Assembly (NCBI GenBank): GCA_030538425.1
Contig: JAUNTZ010000003.1
Span: 62,001 to 126,000, forward strand
Direction: 5' to 3'
Length of the DNA stretch: 64,000 bases
DNA from: Paracoccus sp. (in: a-proteobacteria)
GTDB taxonomy: Bacteria > Pseudomonadota > Alphaproteobacteria > Rhodobacterales > Rhodobacteraceae
The notes under the pieces are model-generated. The model worked only from the letters and a program-made list of their open reading frames with translations, was not told the DNA's origin and made no database searches. Position numbers and translations under genes: made by a program. Below, piece after piece: positions 39,920 to 49,345 of the stretch; position 1 is the stretch's first letter; every line of letters begins with the position of its first letter.

Positions 39920-39937
39920 CGTCAAAAATGGGCTTGA

Positions 39938-40936
39938 TCAGCCGTCGAAATTGACCTCTTCGATCAGGCGCAGCGCGTCGGGGCGGAGCGCCGAGATCTC
40001 ATCAAGGCTCAGATCGTCAGCGGTGAAATCACCCCAACCGGCCACGATCTCGGACCGCGCCACGCCGTCCACGACCGGGAATTCATAGTTCGATTCGGCA
40101 TAGATCTGCTGCGCGCGGTCGCCTGCCAGATATTCAATCAGTTGCAGCGCGGCCTCACGGTTGGGCGCGTGCGCCGTCATGCCGACGCCCGAGACGTTCA
40201 CATGGGTGCCGCCATTCTCAAAGACAGGGAACTCGATCCGAACGGCATTGGCCCAGTCCTGCTGTTCGGGATCTTCCAGCATCTTGCCCATGTAATAGGT
40301 GTTGCCGATGCTGATATCGCATTCGCCCGCCCAGATCGACTTGACCTGCGCGCGGTCATTGCCTTCGGGCTGTTTGGCCAGATTGCCACGCAGCGCACTC
40401 AGCCATTCGCGGGTCGCCTCTTCGCCGTGATGGGCCAGATAGGCGGCGGTCAGCGCGATGTTATAGTCATTGCCAAAGGTGCGGGTGCAGATCCGGCCTT
40501 CCCATTTGGGATCGGCCAGATCTTCGTAAGTGGTGATCTCGCCCTCGGCGACACGCTCACGATGGGCATAGACGATGCGGGCGCGGGTGGTGACGCCGAA
40601 CCACTGGTTGTCCTCATCCTGAAGGGCGGCGGGGATGCGGGTTTCCAGAACCTCGCTCTCGACCGGCTGCAACACGCCCGCATCTTTCAGCTCACCCAGA
40701 CGCGCGACATCGACGGTCAGCACCAGATCAGCGGGTGAGCGGCTGCCCTCAGCCTGAAGCCGTTCCACCATGCCCTTGTCCACATAGGCGATGTTGACGG
40801 TGATGCCGGTGTCCTCGGTAAAGGCATCAAGCACCGGCTGGATCAGTTCCGGCTGGCGATGCGAATAGATATTCACCTCATCCGCCACGGCGGGAAGGGC
40901 GACCGAGGCGGCCAGAAGGGCGAGAAGGCTGCGCAT
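39938..40936 (-). CDS. Iron(III) ABC transporter substrate-binding protein (FbpA/FutA-like)
   Basis: A 332-residue periplasmic binding protein with a short signal peptide (1-18, ending AVADE). NIYSHRQPELIQPVLDAFTE is the family N-terminus. Tyrosines in the IGNTYYMGKM segment and in NYEFPVV are the usual ferric ligands. The cognate permease and ATPase genes are not in the window, so the protein works with a system encoded elsewhere. AAAGGA lies 8 bases before the start. A TTGACG upstream may be its -35 box. Confidence 0.92.
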   Translation of the reverse strand: MRSLLALLAASVALPAVADEVNIYSHRQPELIQPVLDAFTEDTGITVNIAYVDKGMVERLQAEGSRSPADLVLTVDVARLGELKDAGVLQPVESEVLETRIPAALQDEDNQWFGVTTRARIVYAHRERVAEGEITTYEDLADPKWEGRICTRTFGNDYNIALTAAYLAHHGEEATREWLSALRGNLAKQPEGNDRAQVKSIWAGECDISIGNTYYMGKMLEDPEQQDWANAVRIEFPVFENGGTHVNVSGVGMTAHAPNREAALQLIEYLAGDRAQQIYAESNYEFPVVDGVARSEIVAGWGDFTADDLSLDEISALRPDALRLIEEVNFDG

Positions 40937-41040
40937 ACTTGATTCCTTTTGTCAGGTTGATGCGTGGCGCTTGTCGCATGGGGCAGGGCGCCCGTCAATA
41001 GTTTACTGAAATGCTTTGTTAATGGGGCGGGGCTTTGCCG

Positions 41041-41072
41041 GTCTTTTGTCCCTAAATATCCCCGCCGGAGGC
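41041..41072 (-). repeat. Dispersed intergenic repeat, copy 7, long form
   Basis: The reverse strand reads GCCTCCGGCGGG then GATATTTAGGGACAAAAGAC. It lies between the divergent iron-binding protein and ABC-F genes, the only clear copy in a divergent promoter region. Confidence 0.8.
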
Positions 41073-41161
41073 ATCCGCCACGGCCGCCCGCGCCGCCGCT
41101 TGCAGGCGCGAAAGCTTGGGGGCGGCTTGACGGCAGCGACCGCCCGCGATACCGCCCGGCC

Positions 41162-42970
41162 ATGGCACGCGCTCCTCTTTTGCAACTCTCCGATATCTCG
41201 CTCACCTTTGGCGGCAATCCAGTCTTTGACGGGCTGAACCTGACCATTCAACCGGGCGACCGCGCAGCACTTGTGGGCCGCAACGGTTCAGGCAAATCGA
41301 CGCTGATGAAGGTCATGGCCGGTCTGGTCGAACCGGATCGCGGCGAGGTGGTGACGCCTGCCGGCATCTCGGTCGGCTATATGGAACAGGACCCGGACCT
41401 TTCGGGCTTTGCCACGCTTGGCGATTTCGCCGCGGCCAATCTGCCCCCGGGTGAGGAATACCGCGTTGAAATGGCAGCGGAGGGGCTGAAGCTGGACCCC
41501 GCCCGCGCCATCGAGACCGCCTCGGGCGGTGAGCGGCGGCGGGCGGCGCTTGCGCGGCTCTTGGCCGAGGCGCCCGATCTGATGTTGCTGGACGAGCCGA
41601 CCAACCATCTGGACATTCAGGCCATCGGCTGGCTTGAGGATCACCTGAGTCAGACCCGCGCGGGCTTTGTTCTCATCAGCCATGACCGCGCCTTTCTGCG
41701 CGCGCTGACCCGCGCGACACTCTGGCTGGATCGTGGGGTGATGCGCAGGCAGGACAAGGGTTTCGCGCATTTCGAGGAATGGCGCGAGACGACCTGGGCG
41801 GAAGAGGATGAGGCGCGCCACAAGCTGGACCGCAAGATCAAGGCAGAGGCCCGTTGGGCGGTCGAGGGGATTTCCGCGCGTCGCAAGCGCAATATGGGCC
41901 GGGTGCGCGCGCTTGCCGCGCTGCGCGAGGAACGCGCGGGCCAGATCCGCCGTCAGGGTGCGGCGGCGATGGAGCTTGACGCAGGCCCGCAATCGGGCAA
42001 GCGGGTGATCGAGGCGCAGGGCATCGCCAAAAGTTTTGGCGAGCGGGTGATCCTGCACCCCTTCGATCTGCGCGTGCTGCGCGGCGACCGGATCGCCTTT
42101 GTCGGGCCGAACGGGGCGGGCAAGACGACGCTGATCCGGATGCTGACCGGCGAGATCGCCCCCGATGCGGGCAGCGTGACCCATGGCACCAATCTTGAGA
42201 TCGCGGTGTTCGACCAGACCCGTTCCGCGCTGAACCCGGATCAGAGCCTGTGGGATGCGATGGTGCTTGATCCGTCGATGTCGGTTTCGGGGCGCTCGGA
42301 TCAGGTGATGGTGCGCGGGCAGCCGCGCCATGTCGCGGGCTATCTCAAGGATTTCCTGTTCGACGATGCGCAATTGCGCGCCCCGGTGCGCAGCCTGTCA
42401 GGCGGGGAAAAGGCGCGGCTTTTGCTGGCGCGGATCATGGCGAAACAGTCGAACCTGCTGGTTCTGGATGAGCCGACCAACGATCTGGATGTGGAAACGC
42501 TTGATCTCTTGCAGGATCTTCTGGGCGATTATGACGGCACCGTGCTGCTGGTCAGCCATGACCGCGACTTTATCGACCGCGTGGCAAGCGCGACCGTCGC
42601 GATGGAGGGTGACGGGCGCGCGGTGATCTATCCGGGCGGCTGGTCGGATTATCAGGCGCAGCGCGCCGAGGATGCGCCCGCGCCCACAGCCACCCCGCAG
42701 GCCGCGCCGAAACTCGCGTCGGAGAAGCCCAAAGCCAGCAAAGCGGGGCTCAGCTTTACCGAAAAGCACCGGCTTGAGGAATTGCCGGGCCTGATCGAAC
42801 GGCTTGAGGCGGAAATCGCGAAACTGGCCGCGTTTCTCTCCGATCCGGCCATCTATACCGAGGCCCCCGCCAAGGCCCAGAAGGCCACCGAGGCCATGGC
42901 GGAACGTCAACAAATCTTAAGCGCGGCTGAGGAAGAATGGCTCTTGCTTGAGGAAAAGGCAGCGGGTTAG
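41162..42970 (+). CDS. ABC-F family ATPase (Uup-like)
   Basis: A 602-residue cytosolic protein with two ABC domains and no membrane segment. The first domain has GRNGSGKST (39-47), SGGERRR (121-127) and LLDEPTNHLD (142-151). The second has GPNGAGKTT (315-323), SLSGGEKAR and VLDEPTNDLDVET. A charged linker (about 200-275) joins them, and a C-terminal coiled coil (about 535-600) matches Uup, which acts on ribosomes or branched DNA. The ATG at 41162 fits the family N-terminus; a longer frame to 40964 has no support. Confidence 0.92.
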   Translation: MARAPLLQLSDISLTFGGNPVFDGLNLTIQPGDRAALVGRNGSGKSTLMKVMAGLVEPDRGEVVTPAGISVGYMEQDPDLSGFATLGDFAAANLPPGEEYRVEMAAEGLKLDPARAIETASGGERRRAALARLLAEAPDLMLLDEPTNHLDIQAIGWLEDHLSQTRAGFVLISHDRAFLRALTRATLWLDRGVMRRQDKGFAHFEEWRETTWAEEDEARHKLDRKIKAEARWAVEGISARRKRNMGRVRALAALREERAGQIRRQGAAAMELDAGPQSGKRVIEAQGIAKSFGERVILHPFDLRVLRGDRIAFVGPNGAGKTTLIRMLTGEIAPDAGSVTHGTNLEIAVFDQTRSALNPDQSLWDAMVLDPSMSVSGRSDQVMVRGQPRHVAGYLKDFLFDDAQLRAPVRSLSGGEKARLLLARIMAKQSNLLVLDEPTNDLDVETLDLLQDLLGDYDGTVLLVSHDRDFIDRVASATVAMEGDGRAVIYPGGWSDYQAQRAEDAPAPTATPQAAPKLASEKPKASKAGLSFTEKHRLEELPGLIERLEAEIAKLAAFLSDPAIYTEAPAKAQKATEAMAERQQILSAAEEEWLLLEEKAAG

Positions 42971-43019
42971 GCTTTCGGGATGGAAAAACGGCGTGATGCG
43001 CCAGTCAGTCGGGGTTTTG

Positions 43020-43265
43020 ATGAATAAGCTGATCCTTGTCGCAGCACTTTTGCCGCTTGCCGCTTGCGGGCCGGCCAATCCGCGACCCGTCACAAGCCCC
43101 GCCACCGCCCCCGGCAATCAGGTCGGCGCGGCCAATCCGGCGGCGGTGTTCTGCACCAATCTGGGCGGCACGGTCCAGACGCGCGGGCAGGCCAGCACCT
43201 GCCGCACGCCGGACGGGCGCACCCATGATCTGGCCGCGCTTTATCGCGCGAATATCAGGCTGTAG
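43020..43265 (+). CDS. DUF333-type small lipoprotein
   Basis: An 81-residue secreted lipoprotein. MNKLILVAALLPLAAC gives a signal with a LAAC lipobox (Cys16). The mature part ends in NPAAVFCTNLGGTVQTRG, CRTPDGRTHDLAALYR, the DUF333 pattern found in so-called putative hemolysins. An in-frame extension upstream overlaps the end of the ABC-F gene and is rejected. Its 3' end overlaps the convergent CorC-type gene by 11 bases. Function is unknown. Confidence 0.8.
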   Translation: MNKLILVAALLPLAACGPANPRPVTSPATAPGNQVGAANPAAVFCTNLGGTVQTRGQASTCRTPDGRTHDLAALYRANIRL

Positions 43266-44634
43266 CCTCAGCCGAGGCGCGCGAGAGCGGGCGGATGCGC
43301 AGCTTGGTGATGCGGTTGTCGCGGCGGGTCACCACCTCAAACCGATAGCCCAGGAAGGAAAACACCTGCCCCTGCGCGGGGATCGACTGGGCCATATGGA
43401 TCACCAGACCGGCGATGGTATTGGCCTCATCATCGGGCAGGTTCCAGTCAAGCGCGCGGTTCAGGTCGCGGATCGTCATCGCCCCGTCCAGCAGATAGTC
43501 GCCGTTTGACAAAGGCTTGAGTTCCTGCGCGGCCTCTGTGTCATGTTCATCGGCAATCTCGCCCACGATTTCCTCAAGAATATCCTCAAGCGTGATCAGC
43601 CCGCGCAGGCTGCCATATTCATCGACGACAAGCGCGAAATGCGTCCGCCGCTTGAGAAATTCGCGCATCTGTTCGTCAAGCGCGGTGGTGTCGGGGACGA
43701 AATAGGGCTTCATCGCGACCGCCATCACGTCAAAATCGCGGATTGCATCGGCAGGGTCGCCCACCCCGTCATAAGCGCTGTTATTGACCGCGCGCAGCAC
43801 ATCCTTGGCATGGATCACGCCGATCACGTTCTCACGCTCACCGCGATAGACGGGCAGGCGAGTATGGGGGCTCGACAGCACGATCTCCAGGATCTTTTCG
43901 GGCGGCAAATCGCCGTCGATCATCTGGATGCCCGAGCGGTGCTTCATGATCTCTTCAACCGAGCGGTTGCCCAGATCAAGCGCGCCAAGCAGCCGGTCGC
44001 GATCCTCTTTCTGCACCGCGCCCGATTCGTGCCCGATGGTCAGCGCGCCCGCGATTTCCTCATGGACTGAGAACATATTCCCATCCTCAGCCTTGCGCAG
44101 GCCAAGAAGGCTCAGGAGCCCCCGTACGATGAATTGCACGACCATGACGATGGGGGTCAGGACGCGGGTGATCACGCGGATCGGGCGGGCCACGATGCTG
44201 GCCAGATTCTCCGGGTTCCCGATGGCATAGGATTTGGGCATCACCTCGGAAAAGATCAGCACCAGAACGGTGGTGACCACGGTCGCGATGGCCACGCCCT
44301 TGGCCCCGAAAAGCCCGGTGAACAGCGCGGTCGCAAGGGCTGCGGCCAGAATATTAACCACGTTATTGCCCAGAAGGATGGCGCCGATCAGCCGGTCGGT
44401 GTCGCGCGTGACCTCAAGGGCGGCCACCGCGCCGCTGTCGCCCTTATCGGCGCGGGCGCGCAGCTTGGGGCGGCTTGCGGCGGTCAGCGCGGTTTCCGAG
44501 GCCGAGAAGAAGGCCGACATCACAAGGCAGACCAGAATTGCCGTGCCGGTAACCCAGAGCGCGCTGTTATCGCCCGCGGGCGGGCTTTGGGTGGTGGCGG
44601 TCTGGGCTGCGGCGGCGGTCAGCAGGGCTATCAT
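43255..44634 (-). CDS. CNNM/HlyC-CorC family membrane protein with CBS domains
   Basis: A 459-residue inner-membrane protein. Hydrophobic segments at about 27-50, 85-110 and 118-140 make the CNNM (DUF21) domain, with FFSASETALTAASR and ILLGNNVVN. Two CBS repeats (about 225-345, SPHTRLPVYRGE and FALVVDEYGSLRGLITLEDI) follow. A C-terminal CorC/HlyC domain is also present. The family is linked to magnesium or cobalt efflux. Its start overlaps the xerD stop as ATGA. Confidence 0.92.
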   Translation of the reverse strand: MIALLTAAAAQTATTQSPPAGDNSALWVTGTAILVCLVMSAFFSASETALTAASRPKLRARADKGDSGAVAALEVTRDTDRLIGAILLGNNVVNILAAALATALFTGLFGAKGVAIATVVTTVLVLIFSEVMPKSYAIGNPENLASIVARPIRVITRVLTPIVMVVQFIVRGLLSLLGLRKAEDGNMFSVHEEIAGALTIGHESGAVQKEDRDRLLGALDLGNRSVEEIMKHRSGIQMIDGDLPPEKILEIVLSSPHTRLPVYRGERENVIGVIHAKDVLRAVNNSAYDGVGDPADAIRDFDVMAVAMKPYFVPDTTALDEQMREFLKRRTHFALVVDEYGSLRGLITLEDILEEIVGEIADEHDTEAAQELKPLSNGDYLLDGAMTIRDLNRALDWNLPDDEANTIAGLVIHMAQSIPAQGQVFSFLGYRFEVVTRRDNRITKLRIRPLSRASAEATA

Positions 44635-45638
44635 GTGGTCTCGGCTTTGTTTTGTGGCGCATCCGGGGGCGAATGCGGGGGATTATCTGGCGCAACGCGC
44701 GCAAGCGGGTGATGGTTCAGAACCAGATCACGCATCCGAGCGTCAAGCACATGGGTATAGATCTCGGTGCTCGACAGGTCGGCATGGCCAAGCAGCGTCT
44801 GGATCGAGCGCAGATCGGCCCCGCCCTCCAGCAGATGGGTGGCAAAGGCGTGGCGGATCACATGCGGCGTCACCCGGGCGGGATCAAGCCGCGCGGCAAG
44901 GGCCAGGTCGCGGATCAGCAGGTTCACCGCCTGCCGGTTCAGATGCCCGGCGCGGCCCGGCGCGGGGAAGAGAAACCGCCCGCCCGGACCCGCGATCAGC
45001 CGCCCAAGCGGGCTGTCCTTGGCGGCCCCGTCGCGATGGGCCAGCCAAAGCGCGGTTGCGCGCCGCGCCGGTGTGCCAAGCGGCACCATCCGTTCGCGCC
45101 CGCCCTTGCCACGGATCAGCAGAACCTGCGGGTCGCCGCGCATCGGCGCGACCGGCAGGCTGACCAGTTCCGAGACCCGCATCCCGGTCGCATAAAGCAG
45201 CTCAATCACGCAGGCGGCCCGCAGTTTTTCGGTTTCATCGCGCCCGATCCGGGGCAGGGCCTCGAACAGCGCGGTCATCTCGGCCCGGCTCAGCGTGCGG
45301 GGCAGGCGGGCGGCACGGCCCGGGCCCTCAAGGCGGATGGCGGGGTCATCCTCGCGCAAGCCTTCGGACAGCGCAAAGCGGGTGAACTGCCGGATCGAGG
45401 ACAGCCTGCGCGCCCGTGTCGCGCGCGACAGGCCCTGCGCATCGCACGCGCGCAGGTAATCCTCGATATCTTCGCGGCTGACGGCGATCAGCGCGATCTG
45501 CCGCGCGGCCAGCCAATCCGCGAAATCGCGCAGGTCGCGCCCATAAGCCAGAATGGTGTTGCGCGCCGCACCGTTCTCGGCCGATTGCGCGTCAAGAAAG
45601 GTCGCGATCAATTGCCGCGCGGGGCGGTCCTCAGCCAT
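44631..45638 (-). CDS. xerD: Site-specific tyrosine recombinase XerD
   Basis: A 335-residue recombinase that resolves chromosome dimers at dif with XerC and FtsK. A SAM-like N-terminal core-binding domain (8-100) precedes the catalytic domain, with Arg154 (TGMRVSEL), Lys178 (GKGGRER), His259/Arg262 (HVIRH), His285 (LLGHADLSS) and nucleophile Tyr294 (TEIYTHV). A proline-rich tail (about 312-335) extends beyond the usual end. This is a housekeeping Xer, not an integrase. It lies in a conserved block with aroK and aroB. Confidence 0.93.
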   Translation of the reverse strand: MAEDRPARQLIATFLDAQSAENGAARNTILAYGRDLRDFADWLAARQIALIAVSREDIEDYLRACDAQGLSRATRARRLSSIRQFTRFALSEGLREDDPAIRLEGPGRAARLPRTLSRAEMTALFEALPRIGRDETEKLRAACVIELLYATGMRVSELVSLPVAPMRGDPQVLLIRGKGGRERMVPLGTPARRATALWLAHRDGAAKDSPLGRLIAGPGGRFLFPAPGRAGHLNRQAVNLLIRDLALAARLDPARVTPHVIRHAFATHLLEGGADLRSIQTLLGHADLSSTEIYTHVLDARMRDLVLNHHPLARVAPDNPPHSPPDAPQNKAETT

Positions 45639-47220
45639 CGCCCGCCCCCGAGAGCCAGGGCTCAAGCGCGATCTGGGTGGCGATCCGGCGCGCATCGGCC
45701 CAGAGCCCCATCTCGCGCAGCGCGGCGACGCCACGGGCGGCGCGGGGCAGATCACCGTCAAACCCCGCATCCGCATCCGAAATCGCGGCGAACAGCGCCT
45801 CGGCGCGGGCCGGGACCGGCTCACCCGGATCACCCGCGAAAACCGGGGCAAGCGCCGAGAGCCGCCGCGTCACCGGCTCTGGCGCGCCGCCCGAGGCAAG
45901 CGCCAGAAGGGAGGCGTCAACGGGCTCAGCCGGGGCGGCCTCAAGCTCGGTCACGCCGGCCCAGAGCCGCAGCCACAAAGCCAGCCGCGCGGGCGGCCCC
46001 GAGAGCGCTGCGGGGTTGAGCTGTTCTGCATAGATCCTCGCGAACATATCGCGCAGGCCCGCTTCTTCCATGCCGCGATGGGCCGCGACAAGGGCCGCGC
46101 CGATCCGCGCCGGGTCTCCGGTCAGCAGGGCCGCGTCAAGCGCCTGCACCGCCGCCGCGCGTTCCCAGACCCCGCCCGACGCCGCCGGTCGCTGCGCGGT
46201 ATAAAGCAGGTGCAGCGTGGCGGGGGCGATGGCGTCATGGCGGCCCAGCCGCTCAGCCGCGTCAAGCTGCGCCTTCCACCCGGCATTGCTGCGCAGTTCG
46301 GACCAGGCAAAGGCAAGCGGCAGGGGCGCGGTCGCCAAAGGCTGGCCAATCGCCTCATGCAGCCGGAAGAGCAGCGGCGTGACCTGATCGGGGGCCGGGT
46401 GGATCTCACCTGTATCGGCAGAGGCGTCGTCCAGAAAATCGGCCAAAAGCGCGCGATGCGCGTCGTCGATCCGGCCAAGCCGTGCCGCGACCTGATAGGT
46501 CAGGGCGGCGGCAGGCCAGTCGCCACGCGCGGCAAGGCAAAAGATACGCGCGGCGAAACTGGGCGCGATGCCGGGCGCATCATCCATCATCTGACAGGCG
46601 GCCTGTTCATCGCCCAAGAGCAGTGCGATATCGAACATGCGCCTGAACCGTTCCGTCGTGCCGGGGCCCGCGCTTGCCAGCATATCGCGGGCCAGGGGCA
46701 GGGCGCCCATGTCCAGAAGCCTGTCCACCCGCGCGGTAAAGAACGCGCCCTCCGGCGTGTCGCCGTCCAGTTCGGGCGGGTTCAGCTGCGCGTCGATCAC
46801 CCGGCGAAACAGCCGATGCGCGGCCTGAATGCGCGGGGTCGGGGTGGCGGCGATGACCCGCTGCGCGTCGTGGCTGCCCAACCCCTCCCACAGGTCCAGC
46901 GGCACCCCCGCCTGCCGGGCCGAGATGATCCCAAGCGCATCGGGATTGGTCCCGTCCAGCCGCGTCATTCCCACCGGCACCGCCGCCGCGCTGTCCGAGA
47001 TGCCGGGGCGCGGCTGCGGGCGGGTCGCGGCGGGGGCCTCGGGGCGCAGATCGCGCGCATCGGGCGGCAGCGGGTCGCCGGGCCGCCATGCGCTGATATT
47101 GCGCGGCAGCGCGGTCGAGCCCGACAGCCAGTCATTGGCCGATAGCGGCTCTTCGGCCAGAGCCTGCGCGGGCAAAGCCGCCATGGTCGCGAAGATCAGC
47201 GCCTTAATTGGCGGGCGCAT
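45631..47220 (-). CDS. Conserved hypothetical periplasmic protein
   Basis: A 529-residue protein of unknown function. Residues 1-22 form a signal peptide (IKALIFATMAALPAQALA). A proline-rich stretch (about 45-75) is followed by an alanine-rich, mostly helical region with no motif I recognise; a solenoid of helical repeats is plausible. The ATG at 47220 lies inside the 3' end of the upstream small gene. The stop overlaps the xerD start by 8 bases, so the three genes are likely cotranscribed. Confidence 0.75.
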   Translation of the reverse strand: MRPPIKALIFATMAALPAQALAEEPLSANDWLSGSTALPRNISAWRPGDPLPPDARDLRPEAPAATRPQPRPGISDSAAAVPVGMTRLDGTNPDALGIISARQAGVPLDLWEGLGSHDAQRVIAATPTPRIQAAHRLFRRVIDAQLNPPELDGDTPEGAFFTARVDRLLDMGALPLARDMLASAGPGTTERFRRMFDIALLLGDEQAACQMMDDAPGIAPSFAARIFCLAARGDWPAAALTYQVAARLGRIDDAHRALLADFLDDASADTGEIHPAPDQVTPLLFRLHEAIGQPLATAPLPLAFAWSELRSNAGWKAQLDAAERLGRHDAIAPATLHLLYTAQRPAASGGVWERAAAVQALDAALLTGDPARIGAALVAAHRGMEEAGLRDMFARIYAEQLNPAALSGPPARLALWLRLWAGVTELEAAPAEPVDASLLALASGGAPEPVTRRLSALAPVFAGDPGEPVPARAEALFAAISDADAGFDGDLPRAARGVAALREMGLWADARRIATQIALEPWLSGAGDG

Positions 47221-47407
47221 CGGCTTCAGCTTCGGTCGCGGCCTCAGTTGCGGGGGCCGCATCCATCGTCACCGCGCCGTCCATATCAAGGCGGACAGGG
47301 GTCCGCGTCTCATGCCGGGGCGGGTCCATATCGCCGAAATAGGCATAGCCCGCCAAACCAACAAACCCCAAAACCAACAGGAAAATCAGGATCTTGAGCA
47401 ATCTCAT
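47204..47407 (-). CDS. Small single-pass membrane protein, hypothetical
   Basis: A 67-residue protein. MRLLKILIFLLVLGFVGLAGYAYFGDM gives one N-terminal membrane anchor, and the rest is an acidic, Ala/Glu-rich tail presumably in the periplasm. The ATG at 47407 is the best start; an in-frame ATG 27 bases earlier is possible. It diverges from aroK and overlaps the next gene by 17 bases. I do not recognise a family. Confidence 0.65.
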   Translation of the reverse strand: MRLLKILIFLLVLGFVGLAGYAYFGDMDPPRHETRTPVRLDMDGAVTMDAAPATEAATEAEADAPAN

Positions 47408-47531
47408 CCGTAGCCCTTTCTGCCCGGCCATCGAAAAATGCGCCCGATCTTTTGCCGGGCTGTCCGTTTTATATATGGCATTTTCGGAAAGATCACGCCA
47501 TTCAACAGGGCCAGACAACGAAAAGGGCAAG

Positions 47532-48068
47532 ATGCAGGGTCAGATCGTCTTGGTGGGCATGATGGGGGTCGGCAAGACCGCCGTTGGTGCGGCGCTTGCG
47601 CGGCGTCTGGGCGCGGGTTTCGTCGATACCGATGCCGAGATCGAGCGCGCCGCCGCCATGCCCATCTCCGAGATCTTCGCCCGCGACGGTGAGGCGTTTT
47701 TCCGCGCCCGCGAGACGCAGATCCTGTCGCGCCTGCTGGACGGTCCGCGCGGGGTGATCGCAACCGGCGGCGGCGCGTGGATCCAAGAGGCGAATCGCGC
47801 GCTGATCCGGCGGGCGGGGCTGGCGGTCTGGCTCGATTCCGATCTGGAAACGCTGTGGCACAGGGTGCGGCAGCGGCCCACCCGGCCTTTGTTGCAGACC
47901 GCCGATCCCAAAGGGACACTGGCCGCGCTGATTGCTGCGCGCTCGCCTGTCTATGCGCAGGCCGATCTGCGCGTCGAATCGCGCCGGGGCAGCGATGTGG
48001 ACGCCACCGCCGCGCGGCTTTATGACGCCATCGAGGCCGCCCGGCCCGGATTTATGGGGGTATCATGA
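47532..48068 (+). CDS. aroK: Shikimate kinase
   Basis: A 178-residue cytosolic kinase of the aromatic amino acid pathway. The P-loop is GMMGVGKT (9-16). VDTDAEIE and FFRARE carry the shikimate-binding Asp and Arg, and GGGAW is the third signature. AAGGGC lies 5 bases before the ATG; the longer upstream frame overlaps the divergent gene and is rejected. It overlaps aroB by 4 bases. Confidence 0.96.
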   Translation: MQGQIVLVGMMGVGKTAVGAALARRLGAGFVDTDAEIERAAAMPISEIFARDGEAFFRARETQILSRLLDGPRGVIATGGGAWIQEANRALIRRAGLAVWLDSDLETLWHRVRQRPTRPLLQTADPKGTLAALIAARSPVYAQADLRVESRRGSDVDATAARLYDAIEAARPGFMGVS

Positions 48069-49165
48069 CTGAGATCGTCAAGGTGGAACTGGGCGCGCGC
48101 AGCTATGAAGTGCGCATCGGCGAAGGGCTGATCGCGCGCGCGGGGGCCGAGATCGCGCCGCTTCTGACCCGCCCCCGTGCCGCCATCATCACCGATGAAA
48201 GCGTGGCTGCGCTGCATCTGGCGGCGCTTGAGGCGGCGTTGCGGGCTGAGGGCATCGCCCCGGTCGCGCTGCGCCTGCCCGCCGGTGAGGCCACGAAATC
48301 TTGGGCGCATCTGGGCCAGACGGTCGAGTGGCTGCTGGACCAGAAGATCGAGCGGCGCGACATGGTGATCGCGCTTGGCGGCGGGGTGATCGGGGATCTG
48401 GCGGGCTTTGCCTCGGCCATTCTGCGCCGCGGGGTGCGCTTTGTGCAGATCCCGACCTCGCTTCTGGCGCAGGTGGACAGCTCGGTCGGGGGCAAGACCG
48501 GGATCAATTCGCCCCATGGCAAGAACCTGATCGGCGCGTTCCATCAGCCAAGCCTCGTTCTGGCCGATATTTCCGTGCTTGAGACCCTGCCAGAGCGTGA
48601 TTTTCTGGCGGGCTATGGCGAGGTGGTGAAATACGGGCTGTTGGGCGATGCGGCGTTTTTCGACTGGCTGGAGGAAAACGGCCCGAAGCTGCGCGCCGAT
48701 GCGCGCCTGCGCCAGAAGGCGGTTGCCCATTCGGTCGCGATGAAGGCGGGCATCGTTGCCCGTGACGAGACTGAGCAGGGTGAGCGTGCGCTCCTGAACC
48801 TTGGCCATACCTTTTGCCACGCGCTTGAGGCGGCGACGGGCTACACCGATCGGCTGCTTCATGGCGAGGGTGTGGCGATTGGCTGCGCGCTTGCCTTTGA
48901 CCTGTCAGCGCGGATGGGGCTTTGCGCGCAGGAAGACCCTTCGCGCGTGGCGGCGCATCTGGCCGCGATGGGGATGCCCGCGCGGCTCTCCGATATTGCG
49001 GGCGAATTGCCGGATAATGCGCGGCTGATCGATCTGATGGGGCAGGACAAGAAAGTGGTGGACGGGCGGCTTCGCTTTGTTCTGGCGCGCGGCATCGGCG
49101 AGGCGTTCATCTGCGACGATGTGAACCGCGCCGATCTGGACGCCACGCTCGCCGCCGCCCGCTGA
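48065..49165 (+). CDS. aroB: 3-dehydroquinate synthase
   Basis: A 366-residue NAD- and zinc-dependent enzyme converting DAHP to 3-dehydroquinate. GGGVIGDLAGFASAILRRG, PTSLLAQVDSSVGGKTGIN and NLGHTFCHALEAATGY (metal ligand His) are conserved. It follows aroK with an ATGA overlap. The last 26 codons are duplicated 102 bases downstream with frame and stop kept. Confidence 0.97.
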   Translation: MTEIVKVELGARSYEVRIGEGLIARAGAEIAPLLTRPRAAIITDESVAALHLAALEAALRAEGIAPVALRLPAGEATKSWAHLGQTVEWLLDQKIERRDMVIALGGGVIGDLAGFASAILRRGVRFVQIPTSLLAQVDSSVGGKTGINSPHGKNLIGAFHQPSLVLADISVLETLPERDFLAGYGEVVKYGLLGDAAFFDWLEENGPKLRADARLRQKAVAHSVAMKAGIVARDETEQGERALLNLGHTFCHALEAATGYTDRLLHGEGVAIGCALAFDLSARMGLCAQEDPSRVAAHLAAMGMPARLSDIAGELPDNARLIDLMGQDKKVVDGRLRFVLARGIGEAFICDDVNRADLDATLAAAR

Positions 49166-49186
49166 TCCGGGCGCGGTGTTACAAAG

Positions 49187-49276
49187 GCGCGCGGGATTGG
49201 CAAGGCGTTCATCTGCGATGATGTGAACCGCACCGATCTGGAGGCGACACTCACCGCCGCCCGCTGATCCGGGCGC
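49187..49276 (+). repeat. Copy of the aroB 3' end, in frame with stop
   Basis: Reads ARGIGKAFICDDVNRTDLEA then TLTAAR and TGA, against ARGIGEAFICDDVNRADLDA then TLAAAR and TGA in the gene. The offset is 102 bases. Most base differences are silent or conservative, and identity continues past the stop for 10 bases. It has no start codon and lies just before a dispersed repeat, as a displaced gene tail would. Confidence 0.85.
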
Positions 49277-49285
49277 GCCCAGCCT

Positions 49286-49317
49286 GTCTTTTGTCCAAAA
49301 ATATCCCCGCCGGAGGC
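49286..49317 (-). repeat. Dispersed intergenic repeat, copy 8, long form
   Basis: The reverse strand reads GCCTCCGGCGGG then GATATTTTTGGACAAAAGAC. It lies 28 bases past the ssb stop, in forward orientation relative to ssb, and abuts the duplicated aroB tail. Confidence 0.8.
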
Positions 49318-49345
49318 ACGCCGCCCGCGAGGGCGGCGTAAACAC

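Noticed and set aside
40937..41040. Fur- or Irr-type iron box upstream of the iron-binding protein gene
   Set aside because: The AT-rich stretch near 41000 does not match a known iron-regulator consensus well enough to call.
44631..45638. Phage-type integrase next to the CorC-like gene
   Set aside because: Length, motifs and the conserved aroK-aroB neighbourhood fit housekeeping XerD, and no phage genes are near.
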